The translations under genes and the position numbers were made by a program. Positions 13,723 through 24,684 of a DNA stretch of 64,000 bases are shown in pieces (position 1 is the first letter of the stretch; every line of letters starts with the position of its first letter). The notes under the pieces are model-generated. The model was given only the letters and a program-made list of their open reading frames with translations. It made no database searches and had not been told where the DNA came from. The DNA comes from Hexactinellida sp. DTS-2022 (taxonomy: Eukaryota > Porifera > Hexactinellida): assembly GCA_028753945.1 (NCBI GenBank), contig JAPNXP010000015.1, positions 1,984,001 through 2,048,000 of the forward strand. The letters are read 5' to 3'.

Positions 13723-13759
13723 TACTGTGCCGACTATACTATAGTATAGTGGCCCAGTA
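13723..13759 (+). repeat. 37-bp palindromic repeat
   Basis: Single copy at the microsatellite position of the last block I monomer. It is followed by the same GTATTGGTCTTAGTGC linker as the copy at 6208. Confidence 0.85.
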
Positions 13760-15665
13760 TTGGTCTTAGTGCTTTGGTTGGTAATTATTATCCTTCCGTA
13801 TCCTCTCCACAGAACAGAGTTTTATTAACTAAGAGCCCAAATTTTCAGGATATGTGTCTCATGGGTTACAGATGTGCACCTGGGGTCAGGATTTTTGATT
13901 ACATTTTTTTGGCCACATTTTTGCACCTGTTTAATGCTAGAAAAAGAACAATAAATAGTCCGCGAATAAATAATTTATATGCATTCGATAGATAATTAAA
14001 TTCTACACCTTTTCACAGTGCACGAATTTTTTAATTGGGTTTCGTTAGTGCCAGAATAGAGTTACAAATTTCCTTTGTTTACTAACACTGAGTTCAATTG
14101 AAAGTGTTAAAGCTAATTCTATTGTTTCAACTTGTGATTATTGTATTGATTCAACTTGTGAGATCGAGTAGGCTTCTATTTTCTAATTGAAAACTAAGAT
14201 TTTACATTCCATAACAACGACAGATTATGTGATTATATTTACTTCTCCGTGAATATTCTTACACAATGGATACATCACATAATTAATTCTAATTAATTCG
14301 CTCTGTGTTTAACTTATAGAGACGGTTCCAATTAGATTATTGGGGTTATCGAGTGCGCTGAATTCAAATATTATAATGAAATTAAATTAAAATTAATAAT
14401 AATTGCAAATAATTGAACTTCATTTATTTTGTTGTACCATAGATGACTCAATATAAGGATTAACCATTGACCTTGATAACCCAACCAGGGATAAGTTCGA
14501 AGGCCATTTTATTATCAAACCACAAGAAAGTTATGTAATTTATATTTAATATCTACCCATTAGTATTAATAACGCTAGTAGCTTGAAATACTAATACTTA
14601 GAATTGTTTATATTGGATTTAATTTACGTAGTAGAAGTGAAATTGCTAGACATTTATTTGTTTTTATTGAATTAGTGTTACTGATTTATATCTTATCTTC
14701 AATCATCTGTAATTAGCATACTAAATTGGAGCTCTGCCTACTTCTATGCCTAACAAATGTTCAGCTCCTGCCTGTAAAGGGAACTACAGTTCGACTGATG
14801 TGCACGTAACCGTGTTCAAACTCCCCAATGAACCGCCTGAACTGAGACAGAAATGGATTAGTGCGCTATATCTAGAAGATATTCACCCAAACACATTTGT
14901 ATGTGAGAAGCATTTTCGTGATGAAGACATCTGTCGTTATTATTCTGTACCTTCTGGGCCTAGTGGATCCATTCAACAAATTCCTCGAAAAGTACCAGTG
15001 CTTCTTAAAGGCGCCATTCCTTGTATCTTACCTGGATGTCCTAAGTATCTTTCAATACCCTCATCGTCTACGTCGAGTAAACGTTTGAAAATGGACTCGA
15101 AAGAAGCTCAGTTTTTTGTTCAGGCAATTCAAGAGAGCCAGCAAACTGCTGAAGTTGCTCAGGAGAGGTTTAGTATAGATACTTTAGACGTATTAAAGGA
15201 AAAGCTTAATCTCAATTCTCTCAACAACTGGTTACTTTGGTCTACCTGTGATAATTTTGTTCATTTCATACTTCCACATATAGAAAATTCTAAGATCACA
15301 ATCCAAGCCAGCCTAACAATTAATTCTCATTTGGGAACCAAAGCTTTTTGCCATAACCAACCTACCCCCCTATCCATCAAATGCTTGACAGATGTACGCC
15401 AAATTGAAGTCCTTCTCAGTGAATGTTACTCATACCTAAATGATGATCATCACACAGATATAGTGCAACATCACATTGATTCAGCGAAAAGCACATTATC
15501 AAGGCAATGGATAATATTGAGAAATTTAGTCTTGATGACACAGAATCAGAGTTAAAAGAGAAAGTTAGCGTTTCTACTTATCTCCCTCGACTCCAATTTA
15601 TTTTATGTCAGATCGAGAATGCCACAGTCGCAAAGAATAGGCGAAGATACAATTTCCTAACGCAG

Positions 15666-16055
15666 GTATGCCAATTAATTAGTTTTTTTAACGATTTAAT
15701 TGAGCACAAATATATTATAAACACGTGTTTACCGCAAACTTTGAACATTATATAATTGTATATTCACTACTTCCTTATGACATTGTTATTGATTTTTTTT
15801 ACATCTACACTCAACTCCTATTATAACCAAGCCTGATATTCTGAAATACCTGGTTATATCGAAGTTGTCTCGAAGAGCCGAAAACTATTTTTGAATAAAA
15901 TGCTCTCAACCAATTTGGATATACACGTAAATATTGAAATTCTTTTGTATATAATAAAATAATGGGGGGGGGGGTGGGGTCCTTGAGCTTCAGCATAGAG
16001 GAGTTGACTGTTGTAGTGATCATCCAGTTCTGAATTTACTTTATAGTTTATTTTA
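15666..16055 (+). other. P-transposase intron
   Basis: The donor is CAG|GTATGCC and the acceptor TTTTAG|ATATTATCG. Joining them keeps the frame in phase 0. It holds an AT-rich sequence with a G run at about 15,965-15,974 and no other feature. Confidence 0.7.
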
Positions 16056-17183
16056 GATATTATCGCTCAAGGCTCATATTTATTCTCGCGCATGCTATAA
16101 TTATTTACAGTCCCTTGACTGTCTATCTCTTCCACATTTTAACACACTAGAGAGATTATACCATCCTATTGGACTACAGAGCGAATACTTTCTTTTCTTG
16201 AAAAACGTGGCTTGTGAATTCTCAACTCAACAAAAGAATGTAATTATTCAAATAGATGAAGTCCATGTCAAATCCGATATAACTTATAAAGGAGGCAAAA
16301 TTATTGCACCTTCTTTGGACACAGAAGATCCTATACGGACGGTTTTAGCAATTATGGTGTCAAGTCTGCACAAAAAATGGTCATCGATTGTTCGCCTAGT
16401 TCCCCTAGCATCTATCCAAGCAATGAATTTATATCTTACTATCAAATCTGTAATTTGCGACGTTGAAAAATGCGGTCTCTATGTCCATGTACTTTGTTCT
16501 GATAATTATCCTCAAAATGTTAAAATATATAAACAGTTTTCTCCCGATAAAAAACTCTCACTCCTATCGTTCCTCACCCGGTCGACATTACCAGGAACCT
16601 TTTCCTATTCTTTGATCCTGTTCATATTTTGAAAACTATTCGCAATAATTGGATTAATACAAAAGATTTCAACCACACTTTTGTTTTTCCTAATTTTGAA
16701 GAAATTTCTAACATCTCTACGAAATACCCTCTTACGAATTTCAAAGCTTGTTTTGAAGATGTACGATTACTTTGCAGACAAGAGCAACACTCTTTCGCCA
16801 AAATCGCACATCAATTGACAGCGAAAGCATGCTGGCCTTCAACTTTTGAGCGTCAGAATGTAAAACTTGCTCTAAAGATTTTTAGCGAGTCAACTAGCGC
16901 TGGTTTAAAAATTCAGAACAATTCGCGAATTGATAATTTTAAAACGCAATCAGCAGAATTTATCTCTATTAATGTTAACATCTGGAAAATTTTTAATGTT
17001 AGTACACCTCAGAAGGGCATCCGTTTGAAAGATGAAATTTCTAATCCTCTTGTAAATGCAGATCCTCGCTTCTTATTCTTAGAGCGAGTTGTATTTTGGC
17101 TTGAAGCTTGGGAAGCAAATTCAAAATCAAATAAATCATCCTTATCCCGCCAAACATTCACTAGTTTAAAGCATACATGTCAA

Positions 17184-17890
17184 CAGTGCCGGATTAACCC
17201 ATGGGCAACCGGGGCAACTGCCCCGGGGCCTCCACCACCAAAGTTGTACTTCATTTTCACTTGACAACTGTAGTTGTTGGCAGAGTGGATCATGGGTCAA
17301 CATTGGTGACCCATGACCCATCTGACCCATCGCATTTGTGGCCCATGACCCATCGAGTGACCCATTGACCCATCAAGTAACGCATTTACCCAATGTGTTA
17401 TCCATTGACCGTTTTAAATATCTATTTTTAATATCCAAACATTATGTAACACAATATATGTATGATGCTTGTCAATCAATTAATTTTTCTAGATTTATAA
17501 TACTACCAAAGAAATACCCTGTAATATTCCTGGGTAAATTTATTCGTACTATAACTGGAATTCCAAATGGGATCAAAATTCCAAATGGGTCATGGGTCAT
17601 GGGTCATGGGTCAGAGATCCGTGACCCATGACCGGAAGCTCGTGAGAGGTGGGGCGACCTTGTTTATGATGATAATTGTGAGGATTGCAGAGTCAAAAAA
17701 CACGCCCGCGAAATTTCAGAGTATCAAAAAAATTACAGAAAAAGTGGTGCGGCCCAGGCCGCCCCAACCGCCCCTCTTCCGCCAGCCCTGCCCATGACCC
17801 ATCGACCCATGGTCCACTCTGGTCGAAGGAGTTAGGGGCATCCACAACACTGGTTGCCCCAGGGCCTCCACATCTGTTAACCCGGCCCTG
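17184..17890. mobile_element. hAT-like element inside the P-transposase
   Basis: Ends CAGTGCCGGATTAACCC and GGGTTAACCCGGCCCTG-type arms, continuing inward through CCGGGGCAACTGCCCCGGGG. Flanks are CATGTCAA (17,176-17,183) and CATGCAA (17,891-17,897), an 8-bp duplication with one base lost. Removing the insert restores the transposase reading ...KHTC-Q-ALPHIV... exactly. The interior has no transposase gene. Confidence 0.88.
17285..17640. repeat. GGGTCAT minisatellite in both orientations
   Basis: Clusters of GACCCAT (17,295-17,400) and of GGGTCAT (17,577-17,612) are separated by about 170 bp of unique AT-rich DNA. The two clusters face each other, so they could pair. They occupy the core of the hAT-like insert. 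Confidence 0.8.
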
Positions 17891-19309
17891 CATGCAAGCA
17901 CTACCACATATAGTTAACCATCTAACAAATAATTGCGGATTTTCTTACGTATTAACTTCTTTTCTTCAGAATGACCCGTTAGAACATCATTTTGGACTAT
18001 ACAGACAGATGTCAGGTGCTAACTACCATATTTCCTACTGCCAAATTCTAGAGTCAGAGCGTAGACTCAAACTATCCAGTATACTTAAACTTTATCAAAC
18101 TAGTGCAGAACAGATTTCTGTTAGGGACTTCATCAGAAAATTCTCAAATTGTCCTGATAAGTTAGTGTCTTCAACTGTTTCATCTGAAACCATAGAAGAA
18201 TTGCTAAACCAACTTCCAGAATTAGAAACTATCATGTACGACTCCCAAACATTGCAAGCACTAATTTTTATGGCTGGTTATACTGTGCACAAATTTTATA
18301 TGAGATCTACGAAATGTTCCACATGCCTGAATTTCCTCACAATCGACAAGGAATTTCTGTTCGAACAACTACCTGATTCAAAGTATACCTATCTGGAAAT
18401 CGTTGACAGAGGATCACTCAAGTGGCCTTCAGATAGTATTATAGATGCAGTAGTTGTTTTATGGAGAATTTTTGTTACTATTGATGGAAATAACTCACTA
18501 ATGACCGTATTGGTCCAAGGAGCTTCTCGACATATTTTGGTTTCTCTAGGTATTACATATATAGAAAATAATGATAGTGAAACATGGAGAAATACATGTC
18601 CCTCTTGTAGCACTGCTTATTGGGATATTTGAAGCACTTGTATTCCGTCATGGCGAATTGTTTGATATCAAACAAAGTTAAAAATTTCAATTCAGACATA
18701 GCTGCTCGTGGAGATAATTCGCGAAAGGCAAAGAAATTTACGCACAATTAAAATGTTCTATGTTATTTATTTATGTTTTACGCACGTATATATGCACTTA
18801 TATTGGTAACCAATGTTTTAGAGAACCAAAAACAATCAATACGTGTATTTACTTTTACTTTCTTATATTATGAAACAGATTGAATGGCCTTCGCGCTTAT
18901 CCATGGTCTTTTAATGGTTAATCCTTTTATTGAGTCATCTATGGTTGTACATAATAATGGTGTCAAATAATTAATAGATCATTTAAATATTTTAACTAAT
19001 TATCTAAATTTCATTTATCTCCGAGATTATAAAAGATAGAGACAAACTTCCAGTTTATCAATTAATCCTTATGCCACGTAGCACCTCTACAAATGGGTCT
19101 TGACACTTTTAGGTGTTGATGACATCGTAAAAAAAATGTGTTTTCACAATTTTGTGAATTATATAATTCAAATGGGTCGGTTGGTATTGGGTCTGAAATG
19201 AAGTGAGCTAAAACGAAACTTCCACCACTCTAGGGGTCGATGCCTTCTGTAACACCTTTTTGAAATAATTTAACACCTTCATAGTGATGATGACATGGCG
19301 AAAAAAAAT

Positions 19310-19422
19310 CCAAAATTGCAGCCTGTGCCGACAGCATTTTCCTTAGGAGGCACTATCAATAAACCACCACCAAAATATAGTGCCACCAAAGGAACATGCG
19401 TCGGCACAGGCTGCAATTTTGG
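19310..19422. repeat. Monomer hairpin H11
   Basis: Long-arm type. The left arm has CATTTTCCTTAGG in place of CATGTTCCTTTGG. Confidence 0.8.
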
Positions 19423-20162
19423 ATTTTATTATTAATTATTTTTTCTCCGTAGACGGTGCCCTGGCCACACGTGTATACATTGAGGGCTGAAATTTGGCAT
19501 GCTGTTGCGGAGGGACCGTCTAATTTGCACCTGGGGTTACGATTTTCGATTAATAAATTTTGCACACATCTTTAACACCTTTCAATATTTGTCTGGTCCA
19601 TAACTCAAAAGATGTTTTATTAAACCCCCAATTTTTATTACAAATTTGGATTCACCATAAAATTCTGTGTCGAATGGGAGAAGAAATTTTTCAATATAGG
19701 GGTCAATTTCTGCCATAAATGGGGGTTGAAATTTCTTTGTTTACTCACACTTCAATTTCAGTAAAGTGTTAAATCTAATTCTATTGTTTCAACTTGTAAT
19801 AATTATATTGATTTAACTTGCTAAATCCTACTCTAGTGATTCAACTTGCGATAATTATTTTGATTTAACTTATAAATTCCAGCTGGCTTCTATTTAATTG
19901 TAGTATTACTATACAATGGATTTAATACAATAATATAATATAAGGAATTTGTTGACTAAACTCAACCAACCGTTGATAACATTGCTAAAATAAATAACTA
20001 ATAATATAATTAATTATCAATATATAATGAATGAATGGCATTAAACTCTAGATGGTTTATGATAGAAACAAACTCCAAATTTATCTACATTTCCTTGTGA
20101 CTCGGACCAATTAACAAATGGTTCTTGATATCCCGAGGCTTTGGTGACTTGGCGAAAAAAAT

Positions 20163-20275
20163 CCATAATTGCAGCCTGCGCCAACAGCATGTTCCTTTGG
20201 AGGCACTATCAATACAACACCATCAAAATATAGTGCCACCAAAGGAACATGCGTCGGCACAGGCTGCAATTTTGG
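20163..20275. repeat. Monomer hairpin H12
   Basis: Long-arm type with GCAGCCTGCGCCAACAG in the left arm. It lies about 853 bp from H11, so this is again the short monomer. Confidence 0.8.
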
Positions 20276-20571
20276 ATTTTATTTTTTCTCCGTAGACGGT
20301 GCCCTGGGCACACCTTTATGCATAGAGAGCTTAAACTTGGCATGTAGGTGCGGAGTGCCCTTCTAATTTGCACCTGGGGTTACTATTTTTGAATAAAAAA
20401 TTTTGACACATCTTTAATACCTTTCAAAATTTGTCTGGTCCATAACTCAAAAAATGTTTTACTAAACCCCCAAATTTTATTTCACATTTGGATTCACCAT
20501 AAAATTCTGCGTCTTATGGGCGAAGAAACATTTCAATAAAGGGTTTAATTTCTGCCATAAATGCGTGTCCA

Positions 20572-20652
20572 CCCATCTTGCCGAAAGCCATCTTGCCGAA
20601 AGCCATCTTGCCGAAAGGCCATCATGCCGAAAGCCATCTTGCCGAAAGCCAT
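20572..20652. repeat. Left MULE TIR: five CATCTTGCCGAAAG units
   Basis: Five direct copies of a ~15-bp unit (two variants, CATCTTGCC and CATCATGCC; one spacing is GGCC in place of GCC). The right end carries the same series inverted, with the same order of variants in the first three units. Confidence 0.9.
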
Positions 20653-20822
20653 ACTGACGATATTATTTATAATCCCAATGGTCTCAATGGTGTTGATACG
20701 ATAATAAATAGTTTTGAATGGAGTGTAATGATGTAAACATCAGGATTATAGTGTAACTTGTAAACGACAATATAGATACCTCTTATAAATACTAGTTTTT
20801 TCATTTCACAATTAAAGGGAAA

Positions 20823-22020
20823 ATGGAATTTTCATCAACAATATTCAGTGGAAGAAAGTTACTCTATAAAGGATACATCTATATTAAAGATAAAGACTCA
20901 ATTGATTCTACTTACTGGCGCTGTGAGAAACGAGATTTATGCAATGGACGTATAACAACACACAGAGTTAGCGGATGCATAAAAAAGCCACCTTCTACCC
21001 ACACTCATTCTCCTGATTTTGCCGCTATTGAAGCTGTCAAAACTATTGGAGACATAAAATTGCGATCTACTCTTACTGAGGAACCTACATCTTCTGTAAT
21101 TCAGAATTCTACGAAATATATTTCGATTCCTGCAGCAGTCAAACTTCCCTCTAAAAACAGTTTGTCTAAAATCGTGCGGCGTAAGAGGAGAGCTCCAGAT
21201 GATGATTTTTTTCGAGTCGGTGCATACTATATGAGGACAACAATTTTTGATCTCTAACAACCCAGAATTGGATTTGATTGTGCTCGGCACCCAGGAAAAT
21301 ATCCAAATGCTAACCAGGTACCCCAACTGGTTTTGTGATGGTACCTTCGATTCGGCGCCCGTGGGATATCAATTGTATACCATCCATGCTTTTCTTAATG
21401 AAACCGTCACTATTCCATTGGTATTTTGTATTTCCAATCTAAAACTGAGGTAGTGTATAAGGAAATTTTCTCAACTCTTAAGGAGAACTTTCCAATGCTC
21501 AATCCAGCAACAACGGTATCAAAATGACGATGAATTTGCTGTTATAATATAGCAGTTTCAGGCTCTAGCCTTCGTACCAACAGTCATAGGCGTAGGCTCC
21601 GGTAGGGTTGGTGAGGCCATGGCCCTACCAATAATTTGTCAAGAGCCATCATCTTCTATTAAGTATGATGCAAGTTAGCATAAATGGCCCTACCAATCCG
21701 GGCAATCCCCATCCCGAGTATACGCCCCTGCCAACAGTTGATGTTATTCCTTGCTATGATGAATTTTTATCCTCACTCAGTGATGAACTAGTGAATGATT
21801 TAAGCGAATTCCTTGATTATTTCGAAAGAACCTGGATTGATTTGGAGCATCATGGTAGACGCCGCCGCCCTTTATTCTCCATTGGACTGTGGAATGTAAG
21901 AGATAGGGTTGAGTGTGCACTGCCAAGAACCAACAATTCTGTTGAGGGTTGGCATAGAGCCTTTGATATCAGGATAAATATAACGCATCCTTCAATTTCC
22001 AAACTCATCCGTAAATTGTA
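20823..22020 (+). pseudogene. FLYWCH-type MULE transposase, broken
   Basis: The start at 20,823 gives a FLYWCH zinc finger in residues ~5-65 (FSGRKLLYKGYIY, YWRCEKRDLCNGRITTH, HTHSPD). This is a C2H2-type DNA-binding module common in animal MULE transposases. A frame change at about 21,250 leads to the catalytic segment with NPELDLIVLGTQ and NWFCDGTFDSAPVGYQLYTIH, where D in CDGTF matches the first catalytic acid. A second lesion follows near 21,450-21,540. After the nested 146-bp MITE, the C-terminal part contains WIDLEHHGRRRRPLF and TNNSVEGWHRAF, typical of this family, and ends at a stop near 22,020. At least two frameshifts make it a pseudogene. Confidence 0.85.
21585..21730. mobile_element. 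146-bp hAT-type MITE inside MULE gene
   Basis: Flanked by exact CCAACAGT copies (21,577-21,584 and 21,731-21,738). Ends are CATAGGCGTAGGCTCCGG and, on the reverse strand, CAGGGGCGTATACTCGGG. Deleting it rejoins ALAFVPT to VDVIPCYDEF in one frame. Confidence 0.88.
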
Positions 22021-22335
22021 GCGGAACAGAGTGGTAACGAGATAACGTTGGAAAAATTTCGAAGCGGTCACGAACTGGCCAAATCAAAGAAAAAATATAT
22101 TCAGCTAAACAAAAGAATAGAGAAACTTGTTGATGAATATTTGTTTATTCCTCATCTCGAGTTTCTACGTGGCATATGACACATTTATCATACTAACTAT
22201 TTTTTGTTATTTTCTATTTTGTTACTTTATTTATTAAAGATTCACTCATCTCTCTTTAGCTACTAAGTAATATGTATTTAGTTAATAATTACTTAATTAA
22301 GTTTTTCACTAACACAATATCAGTAAATTCGGAAA

Positions 22336-22405
22336 GATGGCTTTCGGCATGATGGCTTTCGGCATGATGGCCTTTCGGCAAGATGGCTTTCGGCAAGATG
22401 GGCTA
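22336..22405. repeat. Right MULE TIR: inverted CATCTTGCCGAAAG units
   Basis: Reads GATGGCTTTCGGCATGATGG and onward, about five units, the reverse complement of the left cluster. The spacing error GGCC occurs between the same two units as on the left. Confidence 0.9.
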
Positions 22406-23275
22406 GCACCCATAAATGGGGGTTGAAATTTCTTTGTTTACTCACACTTCAATTTCTGTAAAACTGTGAAATCTAATTCTATTGTTTCAACTTGTTATAA
22501 ATCCATTGATTTACCTGGTTAAATCTTACACTATTGTTTCAACTTGCTATAATTATATTGATTTAATGTGAATCGAGCTGGCTTCTATTTTCCAATTGAA
22601 AACTAAGATTATATATTTCATAACAACGACAGATTATGTTATTATATTTACTTCTGCGAGAATATTATTGCACTGTTATTATACTGACGTAATTAATTAT
22701 AATTAATTCAGCCATTATATGACTTATAAAAATGCTTCCAAATTGTTTATTAGGGGTTATCGAGTGTGCGGAGTTAAAATTTGATAGCCATATTAATTAA
22801 TTTATTATTTATGTCAAATAATTTAACTTAATAAATGTAAGTTGACATTGAAATTGGTGTTATATTATAAATAATATTTAGAATTATATATACTAATTAA
22901 TTAAATATCATAAATCTCAGCGATTATAGAAGATAGAAACAAACTTTCAATTTATCAATTGGTCCTTATGGCATGTACCACCTATACAAGTGGGACTTGA
23001 TACCTTGAGGTGATGATGACATCGTCAAAAAAATGTGTTTTTACAATTTTGTGAATTCTATATTTCGAACGGGTTGGTTGGTGTTAGGGGATCACACAAC
23101 AAGCACATAAAAAATGCTGACTCATCACTTATTATATTCTACTGAAACTTGAATATCTTTGAAATGAAGTGAGCTAAAACGAAACTTCCAACTCACTAAG
23201 GGTCGTTGCTTTTTGAAACACCTGGCTGAAATAATTTAACACCTTCATAGTGATGATGACATGGCGAAAAAAAAG

Positions 23276-23352
23276 TGGAGGCACTGTCATTAAACCACCA
23301 CCAAAATATAGTGCCACCAAATGAGCATGTGTCGGCACAGCTGCAATTTTGG
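23276..23352. repeat. Monomer hairpin H13, left arm deleted
   Basis: Only the inner left arm (GGAGGCACTGTCA), the loop and the full right arm remain, so it can no longer fold fully. The right arm is the short type (GGCACAGCTGC). Confidence 0.75.
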
Positions 23353-23841
23353 AGTTTTTTTTTTCTCCGTAGCAGGTGCCCTCGCCAGAGCTTTATAGTT
23401 GATGGGCTGAAACTTGGCATGCAGGTGCGGAGTTACCTTCTAGTTTGCACCAGGGGTTACCAATCTTGATCAAATAATTTTAGCACGTATTTAATCTAAT
23501 TATGGGTCATAACATGAAATAATAAATAGTGAGCTTGATTAAATTTGCATATTTGTTTAGTGAATTAAATTCTACACCTTTGGCAAATCGAAAATTTTAA
23601 ATTTGGCTTAGGTTTGTGCCATAATTGGGGTGCCAATCTCCTTTATTTCCACACTTCAGATTCAGTAAAACTGTTAAATCAATCTCCATTGTTTCAACTT
23701 GTAATAATTATGTTGATTTAACTTGTTAAATCTTGCTCTATTGTTTCAACTTGCGATAAATATGGTGATTTATTTAACTTATAAATTCCAACTGGCTTCT
23801 ATTTAATTGTAGTATTACTATACAAATTCAATGGATTAAAT

Positions 23842-24417
23842 CAGTAGTTCTCAAACTTTTCACAGCCCGTACCACTTCATCAAATATTAGGGTGTCCGCG
23901 TACCACCATAATGATCGATATTTAAATAAACCCCTGAAAACGACGTACAGCAAATTGTACTAGAGTACATTTCCATTGTATTTAATAACATCTAAATTTT
24001 GATGCATTTTTAAAGTATAATGATCTACCCCCTCTCAAGGGCGTAGCTAGGAGAAAGTCTCTGCGCGGTCAAATGAACAAGGAGCGAGCGTAGCCTGCGA
24101 CCTAAGGGGTTTGGGAGTATACCCCCAGGATTTTTTGCAGAGTTAATGTTAAATACTAATCTACATGCAGAAAGCAAAATTTGCTAACAAAAACAAAATA
24201 CAATTGATTTAGAATGTGTAGTCTAGCAACATTAGAGAATTGAAGATATTGACGGTGTTGAATAATATCAACAATAAACTGCCAAAAATTCAAATGGCTG
24301 AAAAAAGTATTTCCCAGTTCCCCTGACTCCTCCTCCCTCCGCCTATAGCTCCGCGTACCACTAGAAAGGAGCTCGCGTACCACCAGTGGTACGCGTACCA
24401 CAGTTTGAGAACCACTG
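23842..24417. mobile_element. hAT-type MITE, CAGTRGTTCTCAAACT ends
   Basis: A 576-bp element with exact 8-bp duplication GATTAAAT (23,834-23,841 and 24,418-24,425). Left end CAGTAGTTCTCAAACTTTT; right end, reversed, CAGTGGTTCTCAAACTGTGG. The interior includes GGGCGTAGCTAGGAG and a CTATAGCTCCGCG partner, possibly a second element nested inside. No transposase is visible. Confidence 0.9.
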
Positions 24418-24645
24418 GATTAAATAAAGAAATTTAATATAATAATTTGTTGACTTAACTCAATCACCGTGAATATCATTGCTAAATAATTAACTAATAA
24501 TATAATGTATAATCAATACATTATGAATGAATGACATTTTTGAATACAAACAAACTTCAAACTCAACACTCGTTCCTTTGTCCCGTAACAACTTGTTAAA
24601 TGAGTCTAAACATCATGAGACGTTCATGACATGGCGAAAAATTAA

Positions 24646-24684
24646 AAAATTGCAGCCAGTGTCAACAGCATGTTCCATTGGAGG
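24646..24684. repeat. Hairpin H14, left half
   Basis: Left arm (AAATTGCAGCCAGTGTCAAC) up to GGAGG, where the 3.8-kb element inserted. The right half is at 28,478-28,556. Confidence 0.8.

Larger units (their letters stand above)
755..14430 (+). repeat. Tandem array of hairpin-bearing monomers, block I
   Basis: About ten head-to-tail monomers, roughly 1.2-1.45 kb long with some ~0.85-kb truncated forms. Recognisable order in one unit: hairpin, TTA/TTG microsatellite, GTAGACGGTGCCCTGGCC block, CACCTGGGGTTACG, AAATTCTGCGTCTGATGGG, GCCATAAATGGGGGTTG, CCAGCTGGCTTCTATTTAA, ACCGTGGATAACATTGC, ACAACGACAGATTAAGTG, GGTTATCGAGTGCGC, AAGTGGGTCTTGACACC, ATGCTGAGTCATCA, then the next hairpin. Two right-hand variants exist: one with ACGGTGCCC/GGGACCGT arms, and one with CCACAGAACAGAGTT followed by GATGTGCACCTGGGG. 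No conserved long ORF is present, so this behaves as satellite DNA or tandemised non-autonomous elements. Confidence 0.85.
14746..18632 (+). pseudogene. P-element transposase, THAP domain plus RNase H core, disrupted
   Basis: The N-terminus is a THAP zinc finger (C5, C10, C53, H56; invariant FKLP, W37 and a VPVLLKGAIP box), the site-specific DNA-binding module of P transposases. Exon 1 runs to about 15,665, with a frame change near 15,500, and ends in NRRRYNFLTQ. A GT-AG intron (about 15,666-16,055) joins it in phase to ILSLKAHIYSRACYNYLQSL. The catalytic region follows with IIQIDEVHVK (first acidic site) and YKGGKI. One frameshift near 16,550, in an A run, leads to FLFFDPVHILKTIRNNW. The frame then stays open to SLKHTCQ (17,183), where a hAT-like insert interrupts it. 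It resumes with ALPHIVNHLT, the diagnostic DPLEHHFGLYRQMSG and a C-terminal MAGYTVHKF...CSTC region, ending at 18,632. Apart from two frameshifts and the insertion, the gene is nearly complete. Such proteins cut and paste P-elements in the nucleus; this copy is probably inactive. Confidence 0.9.
14438..18943 (+). mobile_element. P-element (THAP9-like) DNA transposon
   Basis: A 4.5-kb element with inverted ends CATAGATGACTCAATA and TATTGAGTCATCTATG-type arms. The similarity continues inward through GGATTAACCATT and GCGAAGGCCATT/GAAGGCCATT. It is flanked by GTTGTAC at 14,431-14,437 and 18,944-18,950. Other monomers carry the uninterrupted site (for example TTTGCTGTACATAATAATG near 3370). It encodes a THAP-domain transposase in the plus orientation. 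The duplication is 7 bp clean; Drosophila P makes 8 bp. A 707-bp hAT-like insertion lies inside, so the original element was about 3.8 kb. Confidence 0.92.
18951..20563 (+). repeat. Hairpin-monomer array, block II (left part)
   Basis: The monomer carrying the P-element continues immediately after its duplication. A second hairpin unit follows and runs to the MULE insertion point in the GCCATAAATG landmark. No genes are seen. Confidence 0.85.
20564..22409 (+). mobile_element. MULE transposon with sub-repeat TIRs, 9-bp TSD
   Basis: Flanked by exact copies of CCATAAATG at 20,555-20,563 and 22,410-22,418. This splits the monomer landmark GCCATAAATGGGGG and gives a 9-bp duplication typical of Mutator-like elements. 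The ends CGTGTCCACCCATC and GTGCTAGCCCATC (reverse strand) lead into tandem CATCTTGCCGAAAGC units. It encodes a FLYWCH-MULE transposase. A 146-bp hAT MITE is nested inside. Confidence 0.92.
22410..24680 (+). repeat. Hairpin-monomer array, block II (right part)
   Basis: The monomer resumes after the MULE. It contains truncated hairpin H13 and a hAT MITE, and ends in the left arm of hairpin H14, which is split by the next large insertion. Confidence 0.8.

Noticed and set aside
2318-13769. Repeated small ORFs of 60-130 codons containing phrases like CSFGGTINKPP or MPSFSPSTIKLW, on both strands
   Set aside because: They are readings of the hairpin and its flanking block in the monomer. They appear on both strands because the DNA is palindromic, and frames are not conserved between copies.
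1-14430. Hammerhead ribozyme or retrozyme in the monomers
   Set aside because: Strings like TTGATGGGCTGAAAC look suggestive, but the CTGATGA core, the GAAA partner and a cleavage triplet do not occur in a foldable order.
20564-20652. CRISPR-like array (regular ~15-bp CATCTTGCCGAAAG repeats)
   Set aside because: The units have no spacers, recur inverted at the other end of a MULE, and lie in animal DNA.
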